The notes: generated by a model from the sequence alone, not told the origin. Numbered from the stretch's first letter, positions 10,108 through 20,829 are shown. The stretch is 53,625 nucleotides of DNA from an uncultured Bacteroidales bacterium (GCA_903911085.1 CAIWCC010000268.1:1-53625), one strand, 5' to 3'. Translations and numbers: made by a program.

Positions 10108-10148
10108 TTTGTAGAATAGGTGGCTTATGAAACCACCTATTCTACAAA
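10108..10148 (+). terminator. Strong hairpin after giant gene 1
   Basis: A perfect 16-bp stem (10108-10123 with 10133-10148) has a 9-base loop, CTTATGAAA, and is followed by TTTTCTTC. It could be an intrinsic terminator. However, the next gene begins 35 nt later with no visible promoter, so partial termination or an RNA-processing and stability role inside an operon is equally possible. The hairpin after giant gene 3 is clearly homologous. Confidence 0.75.
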
Positions 10149-10183
10149 TTTTCTTCAATAATTATTGATTTAAACTGCTTACT

Positions 10184-13100
10184 ATGGAAAATAATAGCAC
10201 CTTCAATTTTAGAAAATATACTCTTTTGCAATTTGCACTTGCAGTTTTTATTCTAATGCCAACCTTTGGTTTTGGACAGATAGTTGCATGGCAGTTTGCA
10301 GCTGCAACTGGAAATGAATCAACTTACAATGCTACAACGAATAATGTGAATCTTAATACATCAATTCTAAGTAGAGGTTCAGGCATTGGTATTAATCCTG
10401 TAGCAAATGGATTTACTTCTGATAAATGGGTCACATTCAATACTAGTGAGTCAAAAGCTATAGGAGATAAAGAGTATTTTGAATTTAGCATTCAATCTAA
10501 AGCTGGTTTTTGCACCTCATTATCAACATTGAATGCAAAAATTAGACGTAGCGAAAAGGGTCCAGAAAACTATAGTTGGAAATATAGTATAGATGGTGTA
10601 ACTTTTAATGATATAATAGAGACCACAGTTACCAATCAAGATACAGGGAAAGTCCAAAATGAAGTCCTGTTAAGCTCTATCTCTGATTTACAAAATGTGG
10701 GTACAGGAACAATTATAACATTCCGAATTTATGCTTGGGGCGCAGAAAGTAAAGATGCATCTTTCGGATTTGCCAAAACTACAGTTGGCACTACAATTAA
10801 TTGTTTAGCAATTGGTGGAACGGTGGAAGCACTTACACTATCATCATCTTCTTCGATAGTGAATATGTCTAAAACGAATAATAGCACAGCAACTGTTGCA
10901 ATAACTTCAAACACAACATGGACTGCCGTATCAGACCAAAATTGGTTAAAGGTTAGCGGTGACACAAAAGGTAATGGTACACTAACGTTCACTACTGCTG
11001 AATCAAATCCCACAATTTTTGCACGTACAGCCATAGTTACGCTTTCGGCAGCTGATATGGTGGATAGAACAATAACCGTGACACAAGCAGCGGGTGATGC
11101 TACTTTGTCGGTGTCGGCAAATACTGTGGATATTTCAAAAACAGCAAATAATACGGCCAATGTTTTCATAACTTCCAACAGCACTTGGTCAGCCGCATCC
11201 AATCAAGATTGGTTGTCCGTAACATCGGGGGCTACCGGAAATGCTTTGCTTACTTTTACATCAACTGCCAATCCATTAATTACAACCAGATTAGCTATTG
11301 TAACAATCAAAGCCACAGGAGTAGCTGATAAAACAATAACCGTTACTCAAGCTGCTGGTGATGCAACTTTAGCTATTTCGGCCAATACTGTGGACATTTC
11401 AAAAACTGCAAATAGTACTGCCAATGTTTCCATTGCTTCCAACAGCACATGGATAACAACTTCCGACCAAGATTGGTTAACCGTTACTTCGGGGGCAACC
11501 GGAAATGGCACGCTTATATTTACCGCAAAGTACACAAATCCCGAAATAACAACACGTTCGGCTATTGTTACAATACAAGCTGCAAATTTACCAAATCAAA
11601 CAGTAACTGTAACACAAGCGGCTGGTGATGCTACTTTGTCTGTTTCAAGTACTTTGGCTACCGTTGCCAAAACTGTTGGTAGTACAGCAAATATTACTGT
11701 ATTATCTAACAGCCCATGGACGGCAACAACTGATCAAGGATGGCTGAACGTAACTTCAGGGGCTACTGGAAATGGTGTGCTTACATTTACTGCAAAGTAC
11801 ACAAATACGGAAATAATAACTCGTTCGGCTACTGTGACAATAAAAGCCAATGGCACGGATAATCAAATAGTTACTGTAACGCAAGTTGCAGGAGATGCGA
11901 CTTTATCAATTGGGACTAGTACTGCTACCGTTTTAAAAACAGCTGGAAGTACAGCAAATATTTCCGTCATTTCAAACAGTACGTGGACGGCTACTTCGGA
12001 TCAAGACTGGTTAACCCTAACTCCAGAAACTACAGGCAACGGCACACTCACTATCACCACTAAAACTGCCAATCCATTAATTACAAATCGGTTTGCAACT
12101 GTAACTATCAAAGCAACAGGGGCTGAATATAAAACAATAACTGTAACACAAGCGGCTGGTGATGCTGCTTTCTCGGTTTTGGCTAACACAGCTGACATTG
12201 ATGCAAATGCCAATAATTCGGCATCGATAAATGTGAATAGTAATATACTGTGGACGGCGACTTCCAACGCAAGTTGGCTGACGATTGGTAGCATATCCAC
12301 AGGTAGTGGCATACTCACAGTTTCTGCAACAAATACCCTAGAGGCTACCCGACAGGCAACAGTAACGATTTCTGCTCAAGGATTTCCTTCCAAAACCGTA
12401 ACAGTAACCCAAGCGTGGGGAGCGAATACCAACAAATTTCAATTAAACATGACCGTAACTGCCGTTGCTTCCATTAATGACAAAGAAATTGTCAATAGTA
12501 ATTTTCTTATAGCTGCTTTTATTGGAGATGAATGCAGGGGGGTTGCAAAATTGCAATATGTTTCTGCTTTAAAGCAATATATGGCTTTTATGATGGTTTG
12601 GGGCAATAAGGACGACATGAATAAGAATGTAACTTTTAAAAGTTTAAATCAATTAAATAACATTCAACTTCCAGCAACAAATACTACACTTGCTTTTATG
12701 CCCGAAAGCAGAACTGGCTCACCAGCAAATCCTTACGCCGTCAATTTCGTACAAGACGAAGCAAGTTATGGCTCTATTATGGTTACACCTGGTGGTTTAT
12801 CAAAAGCAATTAAAAATGCTGGATTAGATATAACTACTCTTACTAGTTTAAAACTTCTGGGTAGCATAGATGCCCGCGATTTTAAAACGATGCGTGATAG
12901 CATACCTTTATTGGCTGATTTAAATATGAGTGGGGTAACAATAAAGGGGTATACAGGGCTACTAGGTCCTTCAGGAGCAAGCAATTATGAATATCCAGAA
13001 AATGAAATTGCTAGTAATGCATTCTCTTATAATTATAAAGGCAAAGTCACATTGAAAAATGTAATTATGCCACTTTCGGCAAAATCTATAGGAGGTGCAG

Positions 13101-16100
13101 CTTTTGAGTACTGCATTGGATTGACATCAATAACAATTCCATCTTCTGTAACAACAATAAAATTTGGAGCATTTGCAAATTGCACTGGATTGACAACAGT
13201 CACAATTCCAGCCACAATTAATTCTATTGGTAATTCTGCATTTTCAGGCAACAAATGTTACATCACTGTAGATGCAAATAATGCCGCTTATTCGAGTATC
13301 GATGGAGTGCTTTTTGATAAAAATAAGTCTACTCTCATCTTCTGTCCTACTTCTAAAACTGGAACTTATAATATTCCAACTACAGTTACAACCATTAAAC
13401 CCTATGCATTTAGGAACTGTATAGCCATTACTGGATTGTTGGCGATTCCGACATCAGTTACGACCATCGAAGCATGTGCTTTTTTGGGTTGTACAGGATT
13501 GACATCTGTAGTATTACCAACTTCTGTAACAACTCTTGCTGATTTTGTTTTTTCTCAATGTTCAGAATTGATCTCTGTGACACTCCCACCAACACTAACG
13601 ACTATAGGTGCATATGCTTTTTTTAGATGTTTTAAATTAACTACATTTTCAATCCCTGCATCTGTTACTTTAATTAAAACATCAGCTTTTAATTTATGCG
13701 TTAAATTGAAATCAATCATATCTTATTCAACTCTACCTCCAAGCCTGGAAACTGATGCTTTGGATATAGATAAACCTACCTGCAGTCTAGATGTGCCAGC
13801 TGGGTCACTTGCTGCTTACAAAGCTGCATTGCAGTGGAAGGATTTTATTATACAAGGAGGAATAATAACCATTACTCTACCAACACCTTTGAATAGTTTT
13901 AGTAGTGCTTCTGGTGCCGCATCCGATATTCAAACATTTAAAGTAGATGCTTCGGTCAAAAACAATTTAGTAATAACAGCTCCTACAGGTTTTGAAATAA
14001 GAGAATATGGAGTTGCAGGTAATTTTGGGTCATCAATTACATTTGCTCCAGTAGCTTATACTGTGGACGAAAAAATTATTGAAGTAAGAATTTCAGACAA
14101 TGTGGCAGTTGGAGTTATTTCGGGCGATGTGGTATGTTCATCTACTGGAGCAACATCAAAAAACGTAGCTGTATTGGGAACGGTTAGTGCACCAAGTGTA
14201 TCCTCGGTTTCTGTTCCAACCAATGGAATATATAAAGCTGGTGATGAGCTTCTGTTTACAGTAAACTTTAATGCGCCCATAACAGTTACCAACTACCCTA
14301 CACTTCCTTTAGCAATTAATTCTAGTGGCACTGTAAATGTGAATTATGTGAGTGGCAGTGGTACGTCGGCCCTACTTTTTAGTTACACAATAGTTGCAAA
14401 TGATTATGATAATGACGGAATTAAAGTTGGAGCTTCTATAAATGCCAACGGAGGTGCTTTGAAAAGTGCTTTGGGTGTTGATGCCGTTCTTGCCCTCAAC
14501 AACGTGAACAGTACAGCTAATTTACAAATTGATGCCATTGCCCCAACGGTAAGCATTTCAAGTACCACTAGTGAAACTACAAATACTAACCCAATTCCAA
14601 TAACAATCACTTTTAGCAAATCTGTAACCGGATTTGTTCTTGAAGATATTACTGTTGCCAATGGTACTGCAGGAAATTTTAGTGGCAGTGGCACTAGCTA
14701 TGCAGCTACCGTTATACCGACTGGGCAAGGGACAGTAACCATAAACGTGGCAAGTGCTGTGGCAAAGGATGCTGTAGGAAACTTTAATACTGCTGCAGCA
14801 CAGCTAACACGTACTTTCGACAGTCAAGGGGCAACAGTTTCAAGTGTAACAGTTCCGGCAAATGGAACGTATATGAAAAGTCAAACGCTTGATTTTGTGG
14901 TGAATTTTACTAAAAACACTTATGTAGTCATTACTAATGGCACTCCCTATATCACCATCACACTTGCTTCGGGCACAGTAAATGCATCATACATAAGCGG
15001 TTCGGGCACTTCTGCATTATTATTCCGTTATACCATAGCATTAGGAAATAGCGACAATAACGGTATAGCGCTTGGGGCTTCAATTACAGCCAATGGTGGA
15101 ACAATCAAGGACATTTTTGGCAACAATACAGTGTTGACATTAAACAATGTTGGCAATGTCAGTTCAGTTCTCGTAGATGGTATTGCTCCAACAGTTTTAT
15201 CCGTTAGCTCTTCAAAATCAAATGGCACCTATAAATCTGGCGATTTAATACCTATTACCATTAATTTTTCAGAAGCAGTAAATGTTACTGGAACACCAAC
15301 ATTGGCATTAAATAGTGGTGGAATTGCGAACTATGCGTCAGGTACAGGAACGTCGGCACTCATTTTTAATTACACAGTTGGCGATGCTCAAAGTACTGGC
15401 GATTTGAATTATTCGACCATCAATTCATTGAATTTTAATACTGGAACCATTTCTGACCTTCCAGGAAATACTGCTACACTAACATTGCCTTTAGTGAGCG
15501 GAGCCGGATCATTGGGAACTAATAAAAGTATTGTAATTGGAATACTTCCATCTGTGACAACTCAAACAGCAACCCTCATTACGGCAACTACAGCCACGGT
15601 GGCAAGCACCATATCCAATCTTGGTTATCCAAATCCAACACAATATGGCGTAGTGTGGAGCACCGCAACAAGTCCTACCACTGCTTTAACCACCAAAACT
15701 ACGCAAGGCGCAATTGCGGCTGCTGGCTCATTTACATCTACAATGACAGGTTTAACAGCCAGTGGAAAATATTATGTACGTGCTTATGCCACCAATGGTG
15801 CTGGTACGTATTATGGGAACGAAGTGATTTTGAATATGCCAACAATAACCAAAACTGCAACTTTAGTAGCATTTACAAGCTGCAAGAATACTATTTCTAC
15901 AGAACAAAGTTTCAGTGTTTCGGGCAATAATCTAATAACAGATATTTCCATCAGTGCTCCTAGCGGTTTTGAGATTTGTAAAACATCTGATGGTACTTAT
16001 TCCAATAGCTTGTCATTGACCCAAACAGATGGAAATATTAATGCAGCCACAGTTTTTGTACGGTTGGCAACTACCGCTACTGGCAATCCTGAAGGTTATA

Positions 16101-19100
16101 TTTACTTTAGCTCAACAGGTGCCTCAACACAAACCCAGTATGTAAGCGGTACTTTAACAACACCTCAACCTCCGTTATTTACACTTATGGTTAATCCATC
16201 ATCAGGTGCGGTATGTTCAGGTAATGCAGTTACGCTTACTGCTAAAGAAAAAAATAGTCTTGCATTTGATGGAGAAGATGATTATGTAGATTTGGGTGAT
16301 ATAAACGAACTGAACAATGTGACGCAATTTAGCATTGAAGCCATGGTTTATTCAACTGAATCAAGTGAGTATAAAACTATTTTTTCAAAGCGGGAAGAAC
16401 ATAACAATAAAATTCAACTGTTCTTTAATAATAAAAAAGGATTAACATTTGCTATTGGAAATGGCAATTTAATTAAAGCATCAATGACTAGTGCATTAAC
16501 TTTGAATACATGGGTTCACGTAGTTGCAGTTTATAATTCATCTGCAAGTAGCAATGAGGAAAAAATAAAATTATACCTCAATGGTGTTGCAGCTACCTTG
16601 AGTTTTTCGGGTACATTTCCTACATCCACATCTACAAGTACTTCACCCGCACTACTGGGTTCGGAGGAAGTTAATCCATCAACTAATGTGTGTTTTACCG
16701 GCAAAATGTATGACTTCCGTATCTGGTCTACTGCTCGCACAGGCGCCGAGGTTCTTGCCTCTGTTAACCAAAGTGTGAGTAACACTTCTAGTGGCTTAGT
16801 ATCTGAATATAAATTAGATGGTGTGGGCACAAGTTTAACTGCTTATAATAGTGCAGGAAGTAATTACAACGGCACATTGAATAATTTCGATGCAACAAAT
16901 CCATGGAGTACTAGCTCCACACCTGTTGAATATAGCTGGTCGGACAGCATAAGTAACGGCATTCCCTTTATTCCGACAAAATCAGGCATTTATACTGTAA
17001 CAGCTTCAAGTACAACAGGAAATTGTCCTATTTCTGTATCATCGTCCGTATCCATTACAGTTAACCCGTTGCCAATACCAATCATTACAGGCAGCGCAAC
17101 AGCTTGCATAAATTCTACCAAAAACACATACAGCACAGAAGTGGGCATGACGGGTTACGAATGGACTATATCCTCAGGCGGAACAATTACTGCTGGCCAA
17201 GGAACCAATACTATTGTTGTAAAATGGAATACAGTTGGTGATCAAAACATTGCAGTAAATTATACCAATACCAACAATTGTACTGCCACCGAATCTACAT
17301 CATATTTAGTTAAAGTATTTGCTTTACCTACACCAAGTATAATTGGAAATACAACCGTATGTTTAAATTCAATAGGCACTTATAGCACAGAAGTGGACAT
17401 GAAAGACTACAATTGGTCAATATCTTCGGGTGGAACAATAACTTCAGGAGCTGGTACCAACACTATTACAGTTGCGTGGACTAATGCTGGTGCTCAAAGT
17501 GTTTTGGTGAATTATGCAAATGCTAACAATTGCCAAGCCGATACAGCAACTATTTACAAAATAAACGTACTTACTTTGCCAGTGCCAACAATTACAGGTG
17601 CTGCATTAGCCTGCATAAATACCACGGAGAATATTTACAGTACAGAAGCCGGAATGACTGGGTATGCGTGGGCAATTTCTTCAGGTGGAACAATTACTTC
17701 AGGTGCTGGTACTAATTCAATTACCGTTAAATGGAACGTTTTGGGTAATCAAAGCATTTCGGTGAATTATGCCAATGCTAATAACTGTAAAGCCTCTATC
17801 GCAAGTATATATCCAATAGTTGTCAATGCACTTCCAACGCCAACAATAACTGGTAATGCGGTAGCTTGTATGCTTTCCGCTGACAATTATTATACTACTG
17901 AAATAGGTAAAACTGGTTATATTTGGACGGTTTCATCAGGGGGAACAATTACTGCTGGTGGTGGAACTTCTGACAATACCTGCACCGTTACCTGGACTAC
18001 AGCTGGTGCCAATACAGTGAGCGTAAATTACTACAATTCCAATGGCTGTATGGCTGCCACGGCAAAAGTGTACAATGTAACAGTCAATCCATTGCCGGCA
18101 TCTCCAGCATTCAATCTTAAAGTTGAACCTGCTTCAGGTACAGTTTGTGCAGGTAATCCTGTAACACTTACTGTTCTAAAAAACACCGATCTAACATTCG
18201 ATGGCACAAATGATTATATTGATTTGGGTAACATAACTGAACTCAATAATACGTCGAAGTTTACCCTTGAAGCCATGGTTTATTGCACTCAAAATAATGA
18301 TTATAGAACATTCTTTTCGAAAAGAGATAGCCATACATCTAAAATCCAACTTTTATTTAACAACAATGCTAAACTAACATTTGCTGTTGGGAATAATGAT
18401 TTAATGGAAGCGGCTATGCAGAATGCATTTCCATTAAATACTTGGGTACACGTAGTTGCAGCTTACAATGCTACAGCAATTGACAATCAGGGTAAAATGA
18501 AGATTTATATAAATGGTGTTGAAGCTACTCTAATCTACTCGGGAACTGTGCCATCCACTACTGCCACAATTGCAGCATCAGCATTAATAGGTTCTGAGTC
18601 ATCTGCATACGATACGCGTCTGTATTATAGTGGAAAAATGAATGATTTCCGCATCTGGAATACAGCACGTAGCACAGCGCAAATACTTTCCTCGTACAAC
18701 CAATGTCTTTCAGATTCGAAAAGCGGTCTGATTGCCGAATACAAACTGGATGGATTGGTGGGAACTTCAATTGCCAATAATAGTGCAGGAACAAACTACA
18801 ATGGCAACCTGAACAATTTTGACTTGGCAACCGTATGGAACCTTAGTACTGTGGGTTGTGGTAATAATCCTAGTTACAGTTGGTCCGACGGCATAAGCAA
18901 TGGTGTACCATTTACACCAACAAAATCAGGGAACTATACCGTTACTGCCACTCGGAGCAATGGTACTTGTTCCATTACAGAATCCACAACAGTTGCAATT
19001 ACCGTTAACCCATTGCCAATACCAACAATAAATGGAAAAGCTAGTGTTTGCATAAATTCAACAAGCAATGTGTATTCAACTGAAAGTGGAATGAGTGGTT

Positions 19101-20656
19101 ACACCTGGTCTATATCTTCAGGTGGTACAATTACTGCTGGAGGTGGTTCGAATGACAATACCGTAACAGTAACTTGGACTACTTTGGGTAATAAAACAAT
19201 AAGCGTAAATTATATGAATGCTAATGGCTGTACTGCAAACGCTGCCACAAACTATAATGTTAAGGTGGAAATGCCAACTATTTCAACCTCAACGACGTCT
19301 GTAAATGTAGATGCCACAGACAATAATTCGTCGACTGTAGATATTACCTCCAATACAACTTGGACGGCTACATCTTCTGATTCAAATTGGCTTAACGTTA
19401 ATAATGGTGCTACTGGCAATGGAACAATTACTTTTACAGCTACAGCCAATCCATATATAACAACCCGATTCACAACAGTAACAGTGAAAGCAGCTGGGGC
19501 AACAGATATTACGATTTATGTAACTCAAGATGCTGGAAATTCTACTTTGTCGGTTTCGGAAACCAAAGCTAATGTTGCCAAAACAGCAAATAGTACTGCT
19601 CAAATCAATGTTATTTCCAACAGCACATGGACAGCCACTTCCAATCAAAATTGGCTTAGTGTAAGTGACGGAAATACGGGAAATGGCATACTTATTTTCA
19701 CCACAACTGCTGCTAACGAAACCATTACAACTCGTTCGGCTACGGTAACCATCAAAGCCACTGGAGCAACCGACCAAACCGTAATAGTAACCCAAGCTGC
19801 AGGCGATGCTTATTTATTATTGTCAGCTACAAAAGTCAATATTGATGTAAATGCCAATAATTCTGCAACAGTAGATATCTCATCCAATACAACATGGACG
19901 GCTACAACCAACGAAAATTGGCTGACAATAAGCGATGGGGCACAAGGAAATGGTTCACTTACCTTTACTGCTACGAATACAAATGAAGCTAATCGTGAAG
20001 CATTAGTTACTGTCAAAGGAATTGGGGTGGAAGATCAGTATGTAATAGTATCTCAAAAATGGGGAGTTAATTCGCTTAAATATCCAATTAACATGTCAAT
20101 TACAGGCAAAGTTTTTATTGACGACAATGAAATTTACAATTCAAATTTACAATTGGCAGTCTTTATTGATGATGAATGTAGAGGCATTGGATCACTTGAG
20201 TATAACGAAGATTATAAGCGATATATGGTACAAATAACAGTTTGGGGAAACTATGAAGATTTGTCTAAAAAAATAAGTTTCAAAGGCTTAGATTTGAAAA
20301 ATAACAAAGAGCTTTCCGCCACAAATGCTATGCTTGAATTTAATCCTGAAGTAATTATTGGAACAGATGAAAATCCATACAGTATTTTCTTTGTTCAAAA
20401 AGTAACAGATCAAAGTCTTGTAAACGAACAAAATGTGAGGATATACCCCAATCCTGTAAAAAACGTTCTTCATATTGACTGTCAATCGGGAGACATTCAA
20501 GAACTATATTTAACAGATGCAATGGGTCGTACAATAATTGAAATAAACAAACTAATAAAAAACTACGTAAATACCAGCCAACTTGTAAAAGGAATTTATA
20601 TGTTGCGTATTAAAAATAATGATAAAACGTCCATTCATAAAATTATTAAACAGTAA
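10184..20656 (+). CDS. Giant T9SS-secreted BACON/LRR/LamG/PKD protein (3490 aa)
   Basis: This is an exported multidomain surface protein, probably for binding glycans or other surfaces. No catalytic domain is visible. The signal peptide ends near FGFG (about 31). A beta-sandwich head (32-214) precedes six BACON units (about 215-745) and a DECRG module (750-856). BspA-like LRR_5 repeats follow (about 865-1222; repeated SITIPSSVTTI, AFxxCTGLT). Bacterial Ig-like domains (about 1226-1786), an FN3-like domain (QYGVVWST, 1786-1886) and another beta domain come next. Two LamG domains (2023-2223 and 2666-2873) are interleaved with PKD-like repeats (2300-2636 and 2940-3029; GYxWxISSGGTIT). Three more BACON units (3029-3293), a second DECRG module and a T9SS type A sorting domain (3413-3490) close it. 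It lies 88 bp after giant 1, probably transcribed through the hairpin. The internal DECRG module suggests fusion of two secreted proteins. Confidence 0.9.
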   Translation: MENNSTFNFRKYTLLQFALAVFILMPTFGFGQIVAWQFAAATGNESTYNATTNNVNLNTSILSRGSGIGINPVANGFTSDKWVTFNTSESKAIGDKEYFEFSIQSKAGFCTSLSTLNAKIRRSEKGPENYSWKYSIDGVTFNDIIETTVTNQDTGKVQNEVLLSSISDLQNVGTGTIITFRIYAWGAESKDASFGFAKTTVGTTINCLAIGGTVEALTLSSSSSIVNMSKTNNSTATVAITSNTTWTAVSDQNWLKVSGDTKGNGTLTFTTAESNPTIFARTAIVTLSAADMVDRTITVTQAAGDATLSVSANTVDISKTANNTANVFITSNSTWSAASNQDWLSVTSGATGNALLTFTSTANPLITTRLAIVTIKATGVADKTITVTQAAGDATLAISANTVDISKTANSTANVSIASNSTWITTSDQDWLTVTSGATGNGTLIFTAKYTNPEITTRSAIVTIQAANLPNQTVTVTQAAGDATLSVSSTLATVAKTVGSTANITVLSNSPWTATTDQGWLNVTSGATGNGVLTFTAKYTNTEIITRSATVTIKANGTDNQIVTVTQVAGDATLSIGTSTATVLKTAGSTANISVISNSTWTATSDQDWLTLTPETTGNGTLTITTKTANPLITNRFATVTIKATGAEYKTITVTQAAGDAAFSVLANTADIDANANNSASINVNSNILWTATSNASWLTIGSISTGSGILTVSATNTLEATRQATVTISAQGFPSKTVTVTQAWGANTNKFQLNMTVTAVASINDKEIVNSNFLIAAFIGDECRGVAKLQYVSALKQYMAFMMVWGNKDDMNKNVTFKSLNQLNNIQLPATNTTLAFMPESRTGSPANPYAVNFVQDEASYGSIMVTPGGLSKAIKNAGLDITTLTSLKLLGSIDARDFKTMRDSIPLLADLNMSGVTIKGYTGLLGPSGASNYEYPENEIASNAFSYNYKGKVTLKNVIMPLSAKSIGGAAFEYCIGLTSITIPSSVTTIKFGAFANCTGLTTVTIPATINSIGNSAFSGNKCYITVDANNAAYSSIDGVLFDKNKSTLIFCPTSKTGTYNIPTTVTTIKPYAFRNCIAITGLLAIPTSVTTIEACAFLGCTGLTSVVLPTSVTTLADFVFSQCSELISVTLPPTLTTIGAYAFFRCFKLTTFSIPASVTLIKTSAFNLCVKLKSIISYSTLPPSLETDALDIDKPTCSLDVPAGSLAAYKAALQWKDFIIQGGIITITLPTPLNSFSSASGAASDIQTFKVDASVKNNLVITAPTGFEIREYGVAGNFGSSITFAPVAYTVDEKIIEVRISDNVAVGVISGDVVCSSTGATSKNVAVLGTVSAPSVSSVSVPTNGIYKAGDELLFTVNFNAPITVTNYPTLPLAINSSGTVNVNYVSGSGTSALLFSYTIVANDYDNDGIKVGASINANGGALKSALGVDAVLALNNVNSTANLQIDAIAPTVSISSTTSETTNTNPIPITITFSKSVTGFVLEDITVANGTAGNFSGSGTSYAATVIPTGQGTVTINVASAVAKDAVGNFNTAAAQLTRTFDSQGATVSSVTVPANGTYMKSQTLDFVVNFTKNTYVVITNGTPYITITLASGTVNASYISGSGTSALLFRYTIALGNSDNNGIALGASITANGGTIKDIFGNNTVLTLNNVGNVSSVLVDGIAPTVLSVSSSKSNGTYKSGDLIPITINFSEAVNVTGTPTLALNSGGIANYASGTGTSALIFNYTVGDAQSTGDLNYSTINSLNFNTGTISDLPGNTATLTLPLVSGAGSLGTNKSIVIGILPSVTTQTATLITATTATVASTISNLGYPNPTQYGVVWSTATSPTTALTTKTTQGAIAAAGSFTSTMTGLTASGKYYVRAYATNGAGTYYGNEVILNMPTITKTATLVAFTSCKNTISTEQSFSVSGNNLITDISISAPSGFEICKTSDGTYSNSLSLTQTDGNINAATVFVRLATTATGNPEGYIYFSSTGASTQTQYVSGTLTTPQPPLFTLMVNPSSGAVCSGNAVTLTAKEKNSLAFDGEDDYVDLGDINELNNVTQFSIEAMVYSTESSEYKTIFSKREEHNNKIQLFFNNKKGLTFAIGNGNLIKASMTSALTLNTWVHVVAVYNSSASSNEEKIKLYLNGVAATLSFSGTFPTSTSTSTSPALLGSEEVNPSTNVCFTGKMYDFRIWSTARTGAEVLASVNQSVSNTSSGLVSEYKLDGVGTSLTAYNSAGSNYNGTLNNFDATNPWSTSSTPVEYSWSDSISNGIPFIPTKSGIYTVTASSTTGNCPISVSSSVSITVNPLPIPIITGSATACINSTKNTYSTEVGMTGYEWTISSGGTITAGQGTNTIVVKWNTVGDQNIAVNYTNTNNCTATESTSYLVKVFALPTPSIIGNTTVCLNSIGTYSTEVDMKDYNWSISSGGTITSGAGTNTITVAWTNAGAQSVLVNYANANNCQADTATIYKINVLTLPVPTITGAALACINTTENIYSTEAGMTGYAWAISSGGTITSGAGTNSITVKWNVLGNQSISVNYANANNCKASIASIYPIVVNALPTPTITGNAVACMLSADNYYTTEIGKTGYIWTVSSGGTITAGGGTSDNTCTVTWTTAGANTVSVNYYNSNGCMAATAKVYNVTVNPLPASPAFNLKVEPASGTVCAGNPVTLTVLKNTDLTFDGTNDYIDLGNITELNNTSKFTLEAMVYCTQNNDYRTFFSKRDSHTSKIQLLFNNNAKLTFAVGNNDLMEAAMQNAFPLNTWVHVVAAYNATAIDNQGKMKIYINGVEATLIYSGTVPSTTATIAASALIGSESSAYDTRLYYSGKMNDFRIWNTARSTAQILSSYNQCLSDSKSGLIAEYKLDGLVGTSIANNSAGTNYNGNLNNFDLATVWNLSTVGCGNNPSYSWSDGISNGVPFTPTKSGNYTVTATRSNGTCSITESTTVAITVNPLPIPTINGKASVCINSTSNVYSTESGMSGYTWSISSGGTITAGGGSNDNTVTVTWTTLGNKTISVNYMNANGCTANAATNYNVKVEMPTISTSTTSVNVDATDNNSSTVDITSNTTWTATSSDSNWLNVNNGATGNGTITFTATANPYITTRFTTVTVKAAGATDITIYVTQDAGNSTLSVSETKANVAKTANSTAQINVISNSTWTATSNQNWLSVSDGNTGNGILIFTTTAANETITTRSATVTIKATGATDQTVIVTQAAGDAYLLLSATKVNIDVNANNSATVDISSNTTWTATTNENWLTISDGAQGNGSLTFTATNTNEANREALVTVKGIGVEDQYVIVSQKWGVNSLKYPINMSITGKVFIDDNEIYNSNLQLAVFIDDECRGIGSLEYNEDYKRYMVQITVWGNYEDLSKKISFKGLDLKNNKELSATNAMLEFNPEVIIGTDENPYSIFFVQKVTDQSLVNEQNVRIYPNPVKNVLHIDCQSGDIQELYLTDAMGRTIIEINKLIKNYVNTSQLVKGIYMLRIKNNDKTSIHKIIKQ
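10826..12420 (+). repeat. Array of six BACON-coding repeats
   Basis: Six units of about 265-275 bp each encode one BACON domain with the markers SNSTWTATSDQ, WLxVxSG and ITVTQAAGDAT at the junction. The sixth is a variant (DIDANANNSA) with a shortened loop, ending TVTQAWG, and joins the DECRG module directly. Neighbouring units are similar enough in DNA to permit unequal recombination. Confidence 0.85.
19270..20060 (+). repeat. Second BACON array, three units
   Basis: Three BACON-coding units lie near the 3' end of the 10184 gene. The last again has the terminal signature (NIDVNANNSA, short loop) and leads into a second DECRG module and the sorting domain. The same arrangement ends every BACON protein in the window. 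Confidence 0.85.
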
Positions 20657-20711
20657 GTACGTGCATTAAATTAGTTTGTATTAAAAAAACTCTCCATTAT
20701 CTAATCTGAAT

Positions 20712-20751
20712 AACACCTAACAGGTTTTTGAAACCTGTTAGGTGTTTTTGA
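20712..20751 (+). terminator. Intrinsic terminator closing cassette 1
   Basis: A perfect 16-bp stem, AACACCTAACAGGTTT (20712-20727) with 20731-20746, has a 3-base loop and is followed by a T run. It lies 55 nt after the stop of the 3490-residue gene. It is a typical Bacteroidota CCTAACAGG-type terminator and marks the end of the first transcription unit. Confidence 0.88.
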
Positions 20752-20829
20752 ATAGTCTAAACTAATTTCCGTGTTGTACTTATTTATAAGTATATCCTTG
20801 CATTAATTTTACTATTTTCTCAACAAAGA

